From positions 39,942,437 through 40,006,436 of the forward strand of contig JALGQZ010000004.1 in NCBI GenBank assembly GCA_023105745.1: a stretch of 64,000 nucleotides of DNA. The letters are read 5' to 3'. Below the pieces are notes generated by a model. The model ran no database searches and was not told the origin of the DNA. It saw only the letters and a program-made list of their open reading frames with translations. The DNA is from Austropuccinia psidii. Taxonomy: Eukaryota; Basidiomycota; Pucciniomycetes; Pucciniales; Sphaerophragmiaceae. The translations under genes were made by a program, and so were the position numbers. Numbering within the stretch: position 1 is the first letter of the stretch; every line of letters begins with the position of its first letter. Shown here piece by piece: positions 46,657 to 58,060 of this stretch.

Positions 46657-47970
46657 ATGCCTGTTCAACATTCACCTCCTGCAAGACAGACAACATCTCA
46701 GGCCAGAGCTCAAGCTGTTCTCACTCCATCTCCAAGGGCTCCTCTTGATGGCACCCCAGCAGTTCCTCAACTAAGGGCCAAGTTGCACAGAGGACCCCTT
46801 TTAGAAGGAGCAGCACCATCCAGAAAGGAAGGAAGAGGGCCAAAAAGATCAATTTCATTTTCAGGAGTAGTTGGCGGATTTCCAGGAACTTCAAGGACCA
46901 TTTTCAGAGGTCCTGGGGAAGATGGTGAAGAGGAGGAGGAGAATTGTATGGAAGAGAAAGATTCTGATGGTACTGAAGGTGTTCCTGCTCCTGTGGGGGA
47001 ATCCCAAGGTACTGAAGGACCAACTCTAGCCTTGTCTAATCATCTTGTCTCTCATCAATCTGAACCCTCCTTATTGGCTATTATGCAGCAAATGACTCAA
47101 AGTATGGCCAATCTTCAAGCAGCTTCATCTTCTGAAGAATCAAGACCACCAGCCTTCAAGACTCTATCTATGTAGGCACCAGAATGCTTTGATGGGACTC
47201 AGTCCTTCAAAGTTAGGAGTTTCATTCAGTCTTGTCAATTGATATTTCATAATGATCTGGAAAATTTCTCTCAAGACAGAAAGAAATTTCTCTATGCCAC
47301 CTCATTTCTGATTGGCAGGGCTGCAAAATGGATTGAGCCTTATATTTCCAATCTCATCAATCAAGATCCAAATTACCTTCTCAATTCCTGGAAATTATTT
47401 GAATCTCAACTCTTAACCTTATTTGGGGACCCAAATCAAGTCAGAAAAGCTTGAGCAGAATTGGATTCTTTAATAATGAAAGAAGGTGGGCATGTATCAT
47501 TATAAATTGCTGATTTCTTGGTCTCAAGAATTGGGGATTGGGGTGAAAGAGCTCTCATCCATCATTTCAGGAAGAGATTTCCATCCATAATTTTGGATTA
47601 ATTGTCCTCCAATCCTTCAAGACTTAATTGATATTAGCCTGGAGCTTTATACCAGGTGCCATGAGAGGCAAAATGAAAAGAGTCATCATCAAGAGAAGAA
47701 GCCAGAAGCTGCAAAGTCAAATTCTTCTCATTCTCAAAATTCTTCAAGCTCAAGTCAAAAGAAGAAGAAGAATTTCCAGAAGAGGGACACACCCCATTTT
47801 TCTTTATTGAATAAGGATTTCAAGTTGATGAATTCTGAAAACGTAAGAAGAATCAAGTAGGGTCTATGTACCTATTGTTGTGGGAAGCATAGTCTTTATT
47901 CCTGTTTAAAAAGGCCTCAGAAAAAGCTTACCCAACCGTCAGGCAAATATTTCAGCCAGGGAAAAGCCTG
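46657..47970 (+). pseudogene. Gag of element C
   Basis: The ATG at 46657 opens MPVQHSPPARQTTSQARAQ and reads 172 codons through the Pro/Gly-rich and acidic N-terminal region to a TAG at 47173 (D has AAG). The capsid part continues in the same frame (47239-47454: DRKKFLYATSFLIGRAAKWIEPY). Several stops and frame changes follow in the Lys-rich nucleocapsid. The knuckle CTYCCGKHSLYSC (C-X2-C-X3-H-X4-C) is intact near 47868-47906. It is the better-preserved Gag N-terminus of the C/D pair. Confidence 0.85.
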
Positions 47971-47985
47971 AGTGAATATCATGTT

Positions 47986-48507
47986 GTGTTCAATGGTCTT
48001 CACTGTGTTCCATCCAGAGCAAAACTGTGCATTCTGAATACTGGTGTCAATAATTTTCTTAAATTCTTTGTTTTTTCTTCTCTTTCTGATGTTTTTTACA
48101 ATATTATCATTTATTCTGGTGCTACCAACTCATTTATTGAAAAGCTGTTTGTTCACAAGTATTCTTTGACTATGTCCAAACTTTCAGAGAGGATTACTCT
48201 TATCATTCTGGACTCCTCTGAGTCCCCTTCCTTATTTGTGACTCACCATACCAAATATATGGTTGAGCTCCCTTTATTCTCAAGCTTTGAATGGGACTTT
48301 TTAGTCATGGATACTCCCAAGGGAGAATACCTCATATTGGGCTTTGACTTTCTCAATCATTTTAATCCATTTATTGGCTGGAGGAAAGGGCTGATCACCT
48401 TTAATGCTCATCATAAGGACTATTATGATCCTTCAAAATATTTCAGTAATGACCTTTCTTCTGCCAAATCATGTGCAGCTCTTGCTGGTGATTCTAGAAC
48501 CCCGTAA
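47986..48507 (+). pseudogene. Retropepsin of element C with lost catalytic Asp
   Basis: The frame aligns with element D's protease, but the catalytic triplet reads IIYSGATNSFI, with Tyr in place of Asp. The second landmark LILGFDFLNHFNPFIGW is kept. A stop at 48507 ends the frame. No activity is expected. Confidence 0.82.
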
Positions 48508-50125
48508 GTTCCATATTCTGTCTATATTCCTTCCCTTAATTCCCATCAGTAATTACTATCATCCAGAGATGAAGTCTTCAAAGAGATTAAAGATAATTGA
48601 GAAGATAATTCTGTATCTTCACTTCATCTCTTCTTTGGGAATATGGACCTTCCTCCTTCATCTTATCATGACTCCCTGGGGGAGTTGTGGGATGAAGAAG
48701 AGCCAGAAGAAATAGAAACCATGATGAAGGTTGTTCCTTCTGGAGGGGTCTCTACCTCCAGTTGAAGTGATCTACTATTAGTCAAAACAAGAGTGAGATA
48801 CACTCAGGGCCTACATCTCAGAGAATGTAGAGAAAGGTTTCATCCAGCCAAGCTCCTCTTCAAAAGGATCACCTTTCCTGTTTGTCAAAAATAAAGATGG
48901 TGGCCTCTGTTTGTGTGTTGATTACCACAAACTCAATGCTGTTACTAGGAAGAACAAGTATCCTGTTCCTCCTATGAATCAGCTCCTTACTGTCTTGAAT
49001 GGTTCTCCTATCCTCTCCAAAATTGATTTATGTGGTGCATATAACCTGCTCAGAATCAATGAAGGTGATGAAGATTTGACATGTTTTGGGACTAAATATG
49101 GCAGCAATGAGTATTTGGGTATGCCATTTGGGCTCACCAATGCGCCTGCCTGTTTTCAAAACCATGTCAATGATATTTTCTATGACCTTCTTGATATTTA
49201 TGTGGTGGTTTCTTTGGATGAAATTATGGTCTTCTCCAAATCTGTAGAACATATCACTTATGTGTCCACTGTTCTTGCCAGACTCAAAGCCAATAATCTC
49301 TTTTCTAAGGCCTCCAAGTGCCTATTTCATGTTTCTAGTGTAGAGTATTTGGGTTATGTTGTTTATTCTGAAGGCCTCAAGATGGACCAAGCAAAATTCC
49401 AGCAAATTCTCAATTGGCCACCTCCAAGAAATCTCAAGGCTTTTCAATCATTCCTTGGCTTTGCCCACTTTTACTGCCATTTTATCAAGAATTATTCAAA
49501 GAAAATTAGTTCACTCACAAGTTTCCTCAAGAAAGATTCCCATTTTCCCCTCAATGAGGAAGCTCTTAGACAGTTTCATAAACTCAAAGAGGCATTTATC
49601 ATTACTTCAATTCTTTCTCACTTTAATCCTTTTCTACCCACCATTGTAGAGACTGATGCTTCTGATTATGTCTTGGGTGCTGTACTGAGTCAGGTCTCTG
49701 ACTCAGGAAAACATCCCATTGCATTTGATAGTCGCAAGCTTCCTCCAGCAGAGCCCAACTATGAGATTCATGACAAGGAACCCCTTGGCATAGTCTGGGC
49801 TCTCAAGTGCTGGAGAGCTTTTCTCCTTTCTATTTCTTCCTCCTTTGAAGTTCTCACCAATCATTCTTCACTTCAATATTTCATGAAATTAAAGATTCTC
49901 ACTCCCTGTCAAGCCTGCTGGGCTGAATTTCTCTCTGAATTCCATTTTTCAATCACCTCCCAACCTGGCCGCTTGGCTTCCCTTCCAGATGCATTGTCAC
50001 ATTGGGATGATGTTTACCCAAAGAGGGGGGAACATTTCATCAGCAAGAATTCAATGAATTATCAGAAAATAATCAAGCAATATGAAATTCAAACCTCAAA
50101 GTTCTTTTCAGTCAAGGTGGAATGA
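48508..50125 (+). pseudogene. Reverse transcriptase and RNase H of element C
   Basis: 404 codons are open at 48911-50125. They carry RT blocks VPPMNQLL, KIDLCGAYNLLRI and YLGMPFGLTNAPACFQNHV, then SLDEIMVFSK where Y-L-D-D is expected, so the second metal-binding Asp is Glu and the Tyr is Ser. Then come the thumb ([19 protein letters not shown]) and RNase H (ETDASDYVLGAVLSQ, KEPLGIVWALKCW, TNHSSLQYF, LPDALSHWDD). Upstream, at about 48716-48780, roughly 90 bp present in D are missing. The enzyme would be inactive even if expressed. Confidence 0.9.
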
Positions 50126-51587
50126 TGTTCAAGTATGATTGACTCAATTCAGAAAGCATTATGGCAAGATTCTCAATATAGAATTATTCTTCAAGATTTG
50201 TGAAAAGGAAAATCTGTCCAAGATTATTCTCTTGATTCCTCTTTCCAACTTCCCTTGTTCAAAGATTGGGTGGTGGTTCCAAATGACCCCACAATTTAGC
50301 TCAGCATACTTAGAAAGAGGCAGGACTCTCCTCTAGCTGGACAACCTGGCCAAGAGAAGACTCTCAAACTTGTCAAGCGTGATTTTCACTGGTCTGGCAT
50401 GACTCAATTTATAAAGGATTATGTATCATCCTTACAACAGTGTTTAAGAAACAAAAATATTCACCAAAAGAAGTTTGGACTCTGCAAACCTCTTTCAATT
50501 CTAAATGGTCCTTGGATTTGTCTTTCAATGGATTTCATCCCTCAGTTGCCACTGTCCAATTCTTTGACTCAATCCTTGTCATAGTGGACAGATTCTCAAA
50601 AATGGCAGTTTTCAATCCAACAATGTCTGCAATAACTTCACTGGATTTCGCTCATTTATTCATCAAGGATATTTTCTCAAAGCATGGCCTTCCTTCAAGC
50701 ATTGTTAGTGATAGATTTTCTCTTTTTATTTCTCTTTTTGGACCAATCTTTGTCATCAGCTCAAGATTTCAAGAGATCTGTCAACTGCTTATCATCCAGA
50801 AACTGATGGACAGACAGGGAGGGTAAAAAAGATAATATAACAGTACCTTTGGATGTATGTCATTGATCATCAAGATCATTGGAACACCTGTCTCCCTCTA
50901 TTTGCCTACAATAACTCTGACCACTCTTCAAAAAAATAATCACTGTTTTTCACTGTTTATAAAAGAGACCCGCATTTTGACTCAGTTCACATTACTCAAG
51001 ATACTCCTGTTGGAAAGTTATCAACATAAATCCAATCAGTACAGCAAGATGTCAAGAGAAAACTTGAAGTTGCCATAGACAGGTTTAAGAGGTATGCAGA
51101 TAAAAGTAGAGCAAGTCCACCTGTTTTCAATCCTGGTGACATGGTATGGCTTTATTCCAAGAACATCAGATCAACTAGACCCACCAACAAGCTGTCTGAA
51201 AGATGGTTGGGTCTTTTTTCAATCTTGAAGAAAGTCAGCACTCATGCCAACCACCTCAAGCTGCCATCTCAATGGAAGTCCATCCACCCAGTCTACCACA
51301 TTTCACTCTTAGAGCCTGTCAAGACATCAACAATCCCAAATAGGCATCAAGATCCTCCTCCTCCAATCATCATTGAAGAAGAAGAGGAATGGAAATTCTC
51401 TTAGATACTGGACTCAAAGCTCAAGAGAGGCAAATTATGGTATTTGGTGGAATGGAAAGGTTTCAATCAAGACCCAGAAAGCTCCATTTGAGAACCAACT
51501 GAAAACTTCAAGAATTGTCCTGAACTGATCAAGGATTTTCATTCTTTATATCCTGACAAGCCAGGACCCAATTCTTCAAGAGCTTGA
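50126..51587 (+). pseudogene. Integrase and chromodomain of element C
   Basis: Collinear with D: a zinc-binding region near 50330-50450, SLDLSFNGFHP / SMDFIPQLP at the first Asp (two frames), [24 protein letters not shown] at the second Asp, and [10 protein letters not shown] where D has Q-T-E-R-V, so the catalytic Glu is Gly. The tail gives FNPGDMVWLYSKN, HPVYHISLLEPV, EEEEEWKFS, then a chromodomain split by a stop near 51402 (ILDSKLKRGKLWYLVEWKGF). It ends near 51587. Confidence 0.85.
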
Positions 51588-52378
51588 TTTTTTAAGGTGC
51601 TTGGTGGGGAGAGGAATTACCAAAATTATGTTCTACTCCTGGTATGCACCTTTAGAGGTATTCTACCGTTTTTTGTTGTAAGCATCACCTTGGCCCCTCT
51701 GTGAGCACTCTGAAGGTTTTCAACACAGATCTTTGGCCTGGCTTTCAACATCAATTACAAAAATTATGGCCATTTTCACTTGGGCAAATGGGCTATTCCT
51801 TTCCTTAATTTATTTCCAAATCTTTCCGATTCCAAGTCATTCCTTCAGAAAATTTATTTTCTTTTATTACACTGGCGGGAGTAGTAATTACCAAAAGTAA
51901 GCTCCTCTCCTGGTGTGCACTTCCCTGAGGGGTCTAAAATCTTTCAAAGCATCACCTGGGCCACTTTGTGAGCACCTGGCATCAGATTTCTCTTTCCAGG
52001 TCCTTGGCTGATTTCAAATCAATAATCAACCTCCGTGATGAAGATTGGAACCCCCTCAAGATTCATTTCTCCCTTTTTTTCTTATTTTCATTTTCATTGT
52101 TTTATTTTTTATTTTATTTTTGTTCAAATTTTTTCTTTGTTTACATCAAAACAAATTTATGAACAACCATCATTCATTTTCAAAATCACATCAATAATGA
52201 AGCCAATGTCAAAAGAAGATCAAGCAAGTCCTGTGTCATATGCAAAATTTAATATCAGTTTCAAAAATTGTATCTTAATCATTCCTCTTGAATACCTCTC
52301 TCAAAATCGTTGCAATAGCCTCAACGGGCTTCACCTTGTATTGGTGCTCAGGAGCTCACCATTTCAAGGTGAGGGGAC
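51588..52378 (+). other. Element C 3' noncoding region with direct repeat and polypurine tract
   Basis: It has the same layout as D: two imperfect copies of a segment of about 105 bp (about 51604-51712 and 51873-51976), then a T-rich part. The polypurine tract CAAGGTGAGGGGAC lies right before the second LTR. No gene seen. Confidence 0.65.
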
Positions 52379-52999
52379 TGGCACAACCATGGCAATTCAC
52401 TCTCTTGGACCTCAATATGGCATATCCATGCCATACCCAATATATGGCAATTTAGCCATATCCATAATCATTGGCCAAGTTGGCCATTTTCATTCTTTCT
52501 GGTCAATTCATCATCTGGGGACACCCTTTCCCCTTCACCATCACCAGGCCTTTCCTGGCCAGTTTCTACTTTTGGGTATTCTTGGGTATTTTCCAGTAAA
52601 CAGGTAAAATACAGCTCAAAATCCTATATTTGGCTTCCTAAGCTTTAAATAAAGTTTTGCGCATTTTTGCTGTATTCAGCTGTATATGCCATTTTCCCAT
52701 GTATTATTGGAAATATGTCCAAAAGGCCATATCGGGACTTTTGGGGCTTAATTGCCAGTTTTGCGCATTTTGCGCATGTTTGCACATTTTCGCACACTTT
52801 GCGCAAATACAGCTTTAAAGCTGTATAAGCTGTATTTGGCCAAAAACCCAAAAATGACCAAATCACTCAAAAGACACTTTCTCACCTTTGAAGACACTCA
52901 AACCCAATTTTCACTTATATCCTCCTGGCATCACCTCAGAAGGCCTTTGGCCACTTTCAACCTCCAATAACCAAAAGTGCCATAAATGGTGTTATACAC
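52379..52999 (+). repeat. Second LTR of element C, truncated by element B
   Basis: It matches 44377-45063 but is about 65 bp shorter, mainly in the TGYGCA arrays. It ends inside the palindrome (GGTGTTATACAC at 52988-52999), where element B begins. Confidence 0.9.
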
Positions 53000-55325
53000 T
53001 GTGGGAACTCCTCTGCATGTGGGATAAAATGAGGCAGTAACTGGAAGGGGAAATTACAAGAAAACAGTTTTGAATTTCTGTTTGGGACTTGTAACCCTTG
53101 CTCTGCTTGTGTGCTAGAATAATCTAAACTTCCCTTCCTAATATGCTAAGTTATCTTTACTGAGTTCACCAAATTGATTTTATTATTGATAGTGGCTTGA
53201 TCAGAAAATATTAGACTCAACAATCTCTAATCAGACTTTGCTCTACTCAAAACAATGGTTATTTAAAACCTTAACAAATAAATTCTTTTTAAAACTTTCA
53301 GCAGGCTGAGTGGATTTCACCAGATGAAAGTACAACAATGTATAAAATAATACAATAACTAAAATAAATATAAGAATAACAGGAAACACTATCTTCTAAT
53401 ACAAAACCACAAAATATTCTTTTCTTGGTAATTCTTGGATAAATATAGAAACTAATAGCTAGGATAACAGCAATCTCCAATTCTCTGAAATGATAAACTT
53501 GAAAAGGATAAAAATATATTTCAAGCCCTTTGTGATGTGATGGATGGGATAACACTCTAATAATTGTTAATGATATAGTATAATATGGGTAGTTTAAGTT
53601 TATTTTTGGTGTTGTGATGTAATAATAGATTATATGATCTCTTCTGGTTTTTTTTTTGATAATAATACTAGCTAATTGCTATAGGTTCAATATTAATTTT
53701 AACTAAACACTAAATTATTTTAAATTTGATTTTGTCCTTTCTGGTAATTTACTAGGGATTACCCAATAAATACAAATCCACTTTTATTTTGAAAGTAGTA
53801 AAATTACTTTGGTTGTGCAGGTTTTGTTTCAAAACAAGCAAAATTACTCTCTTTGAGGAAGTTTACAACAAAAATTAGCCCAAAACTAATTATAATGGTT
53901 AGGTTTTATTTCAAAGCCTACAAAATTACTTTGGTTTGATGGTTTTATTTTAAAACTCTCAAAAATTACTTTTAAGGATTTAAACACTAAACTCCAGAGA
54001 TGCCTTGCTCATGAGCTTCAAGCTTTAAGATCCTAATTAAAGAAGGAACTAGGCTACCTGCTAGTAAGGGATGAATTAAAGTCTTTTCACACTATTGGCT
54101 CTCTTGATCTATGTCAACAACAACCTCAGTTACTAGGCTTAATTTATCAAAAATTTCTAGTATACCTCCTAGAAGAGGGATCAGAAAAAATAAGTTCAAT
54201 TTACAATTTCTAGATGGGGAAAAGGGAAAAAGTGGGAGAGAGGCCCTCTATTTATATCCGTGGGGCCCTCCATAGGAGTGTAAAAAAGAGGGGACTTAGA
54301 AATTCTCAGCCTCTGGTGGCTGTGCAAAGCTGTGCAAACTTTAATTTAGGATTGTCAGGGCAACATGTTGTGACGTGACACGAGTCTGGATTTCTGACCA
54401 ATCAGATTGCTTCACTTGACTTTTCCTAATGATGTGACGTGTTTCTGACCAATCAGATCCATTCATTCTTATCTCTCCTATTCACATGTCACATGTGGCT
54501 GTGAAATACAGTTAAGCCTTAATTTCTGGCCCTGGAACCCTTATCTCCATGTATTACTCAATTGATTACTAATCTGTCAGCTGATTTTCCTGTATTATAG
54601 TTTTCTGGCTTCCTGTATTACTCATTGACCTATACTACCTGTATTACCTGTATTCTTCCTGCAAATTCCTAAATCTTTTGTATCCCTTCCAAAATTCGGT
54701 CCCACTCTTCATCTCTGCACCTTCAATGAGGCCTTTGGGGGTTACATTAATAGAAAGGTTGATGTAATATGGCCTTTCCAATTCAACAATAAATATTTCA
54801 GTCTTCAAAAATTAATCATTTAATTATCTAAAGGAACTCAATGATGCTTATCCCCTCCCTGGGTGGTTCATAACAGCATAAAATACATGAAGTTTCCCAA
54901 AATTGATACTTCAAAAGTGTTTTGTTCCACACCTTGAACCTTCTATGTCCCCTATGATGCTTACAACTCTGCTCTTTATTATTGGGATCCTCATTGTGAC
55001 TCTTATTATATTAATCACCCAATTGCTTATATTTAAGCATATTAAAAAATATATATGAAAAAAATTATTTATGGAGAAAATTGAAAAATGTCTTTGATTT
55101 GGGTACTGTCCATCACAATTATGTGTTGGATAGTGCAGTGGGGTGACACTGGAAGAGCACCTGTGGTCAATTTTCCTTAATGACTGTATCATTTGTGTTA
55201 TTCCATGTTTATTTTACTGTTATTTTCCCTCAAAAGTGATTTCATACTATTGGTATCCTCTTTCATATAAATAATTACCATAAAAATAAAAAAATTATTC
55301 AGCTGAACTTTCATGGTATACCACA
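53000..55325 (-). repeat. 3' LTR of element B
   Basis: On the minus strand it starts TGTGGTATACCATG and ends AGTTCCCACA, like the A LTRs, but the middle differs. It lacks the 83-bp repeat and instead has a set of AAAATTACTTTGGTT...GGTTTTATTTCAAAA repeats near 53800-53970. The PTC-like end GAGGAGTTCCCACA and the neighbouring GTACTGCCTCATTTTATCCC-type sequence are shared with A. Confidence 0.9.
54248..54453 (-). promoter_or_regulatory. TATA box with upstream CCAAT and TGACGTG motifs in the B LTR
   Basis: ATATAAATAG (minus strand, 54248-54257) lies downstream, in the direction of transcription, of two CTGACCAATCAGA blocks (CCAAT at 54398 and 54449 on the plus strand) and two TGACGTG motifs (54371 and 54435). 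This is a plausible LTR promoter. Confidence 0.55.
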
Positions 55326-55340
55326 TCCCCCTCTCCATTT
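55326..55340 (-). other. Terminal polypurine tract of element B
   Basis: The minus strand reads AAATGGAGAGGGGGA directly before the TGTGG start of the LTR. Related motifs recur internally at 55691-55703 and 55904-55916. Confidence 0.82.
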
Positions 55341-56580
55341 AATGCTGTCCCCAGAATTCCAAGTGAAGCTGAATGAATTACACTATGCCCTCAGCATTAT
55401 AGTCTTTCTATGTTCTATCACTATTTTCTTCCTATCCATCAGCAAAATATATTAAAGGATTAAAAAAAGAAATAATCCCATGAAACGATTCCCATTAATC
55501 CCCCAAAACGTAACACCATAAGGTGTGATGTAAAGAAACAAGCACCACCCCTCATTTTTTATATGTTTTCATTACAAATACCAGGTCAACCATAACAATA
55601 ATACTAATACATAAAAAACAAATTATAACACTAAACATAAAAGAGATCCCTTCATTAGCATATCCTTTTTTTAGAATAGAGGGGTTGAAACCCCTCTCCA
55701 TTTTAAAAAAAAATAATCATAGCCTCTTCCAAAACAAACTACATCAGACTTCAATTCAAAACAAACACAAGGTATATCCCTTTTACTCTAAACAAAAGAT
55801 AATCTTAACAAAAATAACCATAAAAATGAGGAAAAGTAAAAAAAAACAATGATGCAGTTTTATGTCTTGCTCAGGACCCTATATTTATGGAAAGTGTAAC
55901 ATACCCCTCTCCATTTGATAAAAAAACCATATGTATATCCAATAAACAGAAAACAGCTGAACACTCTAAAATTGATACTCCAAGTCTTTTGTATCTTTCT
56001 TATTACCCTTTATGTCACTTAATACTTCTTTTTTAAATTGTTATTGTTCATACTCAAGAGAATCTTTAACTTTAAATAGCGCCCTGACACTATATAGTGG
56101 TTGTCACCAAGGACATAACTTTAATCAACTCCAAGTCATTTCCCCTCATCAGACTATGTTTGACCTTGGCTTCTTAGAGTATGTGCTTATCAATATGAAT
56201 TTACGCCTAGTCTGCCGGTCCAAGTACCACCTAATGCAGGGTGGCCATTAAAGATAATCACTTTCTGAATCAATAATGTCTACAAACTCAAAGTTATAAA
56301 TGAATCAAAGTTCATGAAAAAGATTTAAAAGTGTTGTTGTAATAATATGAGTAAAGTCATCAATAAATTTAATTAAAATAAAAGATAATTAAATATTTTA
56401 TGTGAAAGAAGCTTCAAAAGTGCCCTCTTAAGGTTACAGGTATAAATAAAATGTATATATAAAAAATGACAAAATAACAGATGCAAAGAAAACTGATGAA
56501 TTAATTTAGTCATAGAGACAAAATAAAAGAATAACTTAATGAATCACAGTTTAAATTCTTGTTTGGGACTAAAGTGAGGG
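55341..56580. other. 3' noncoding region of element B
   Basis: The part next to the polypurine tract aligns with element A's (minus strand GTTTCTTTACATCACACCTTATGG against A's GTTTCTTATCATCACTCCTTGTGA). Two further AAATGGAGAGGGG motifs and one GGTCCTGAGCAAGAC motif, related to A's hairpin array, are present. A 79-codon plus-strand frame at 56012-56251 has no support as a gene. Confidence 0.6.
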
Positions 56581-56593
56581 TAAACAGCACCCT

Positions 56594-56753
56594 CTATTTA
56601 TATTATTTTTCTGTATACTAAGTCCACCTTAATTCCATTCTATTGAAAAATGGAAAAATTCCAACCAATTAAATATCTTCAAAAAAATCTGACCAATCAA
56701 ATACCAGAATTGAATTCCGACCAATCAGAAATCACATACAGAATCTGACCAAT
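56594..56753 (-). promoter_or_regulatory. Internal promoter-like block: four CCAAT boxes 28 bp apart and a TATA box
   Basis: CCAAT occurs on the plus strand at 56665, 56693, 56721 and 56749, exactly 28 bp apart, each of the last three preceded by CTGA or CCGA. Downstream on the minus strand lies AATATAAATAG (56594-56605) in the same CCCTCTATTTATAT context as the LTR promoter at 54245. CCAAT boxes work in either orientation, so the block could also serve the plus-strand gene at 58061. Confidence 0.5.
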
Positions 56754-57379
56754 CAAAAGTCAGTAACCTTAAATTAAATTGCAACCCTCAACTTCAGAAA
56801 AACCACTATCTAACTCATTGCCAATGAATTATTTGGGATTAATCATTTTATATATATATATATATATATACAGAAATAATAAAAAAAAATTGAAAAAGAA
56901 TCCATATCACAAAGAATTCATAAAAAAACATGAAATAAAATAAAGAAATAAAGAAATAAACTTCCAATCAACTTAGCTAAATCAAAGTATAACTTAAACC
57001 AATGGAATATTAATTCATATTATTGTAAATTAAAATTATATATAAAAAAAATTTAATCAGTTAATTTATTTTTATTTATTTATTATTATTATGTTTTATT
57101 TAAAGCTGCAAGTTAAATATTTATTTAATAATTTTCTATTTTATTTATTTATTTTTTTTATTGATTTACTTATGTATTTATTTATTTCTCTATTTTTTTT
57201 ATTAAAATTAATTAATTAATTTATAAAATTTAAATAAATATTATTTTTATTAATACGTTTTTTTTTGATTGAGTTTAAAATTAATTTAAACTCTTATTAT
57301 TTTAATATTAGTTTAATTATATATATTTTTTTTGTAAAATTTAATATTAATTATTTAATATATATATATATATTTTTTA

Positions 57380-57415
57380 AATAACTGAACTACTGCGCAT
57401 AGTAGTTCAGTTATT
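57380..57415. repeat. 15-bp perfect inverted repeat (hairpin) in element B
   Basis: AATAACTGAACTACT (57380-57394) and AGTAGTTCAGTTATT (57401-57415) are perfect complements around GCGCAT. It marks the left border of the GC-richer antisense gene region, as the different hairpin at 21636-21673 does in element A. A small GTGGC-GCTTCT-GCCAC hairpin follows near 57513-57528. Confidence 0.85.
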
Positions 57416-58060
57416 ACCCGGCCTGGACATTGTGCTGCTGTGGTCGCACCCTTTCCTTATCTTTCAACAATGGTACTTCTGCCATTCCTTCTTTTTTTTT
57501 TGTTTTCTTGGCAGTGGCGCTTCTGCCACTTCCATTTTTTATATTTATATATATTAATATTTAGAGCCATATTTATATTATTATTTCCAAAATTTGCCAC
57601 CACCCTGTTTTTCCATTACTGCCTTTGACCATTAGTACCGCCCCCTTCAACTCATTGCTGTGGTTTATTTCCTTCATTTGCCGAGGTCAGTTCTTTTTTT
57701 CTATTTTTTATATATTATTATATTTCTATTATTTTAATAATTTTTTTTATTGAATGTCATTTCTTTTTGACAGGTCTACTGTGTCTGAAAGTAACCGTCT
57801 GGTATCTATAGTCATTGGTGTGTCGTTCTTCTGTATTTTTTTTCTGATTTTATGACTTGCTTTTCATCATTATTTTTTTTATTTTTTTTTTGCAAGTCAT
57901 CTAATTTCTTTTTCTGATAGCAGACCTCTGGTGTTCTCCATGATTTAAGGAGCCACTTTTGTAAGTCGTTTCCCCCCTTTTTTATAAAATACATTAATTT
58001 TTTTTTTTAATATCTACTAATTAATTATATTTTTTTTTAAAATTTCATTTTGTGTCAAAG

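Larger units (their letters stand above)
44377..52999 (+). mobile_element. Element C: chromovirus related to D, inactivated and interrupted by B
   Basis: The 5' LTR starts TGTCACAACCATGG at 44377 and the second LTR starts at 52379 (TGGCAC, one base changed). The interior is collinear with element D. Gag, protease, RT/RNase H, integrase and chromodomain are all recognisable but broken. Element B enters the second LTR at 53000, so C's end and its right target duplication lie outside the window. C itself is inserted in an F-type LTR. Confidence 0.92.

Noticed and set aside
56012..56251. 79-codon plus-strand frame in the 3' region of element B
   Set aside because: No counterpart in element A and no motif. 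It lies between polypurine-like motifs in noncoding DNA.
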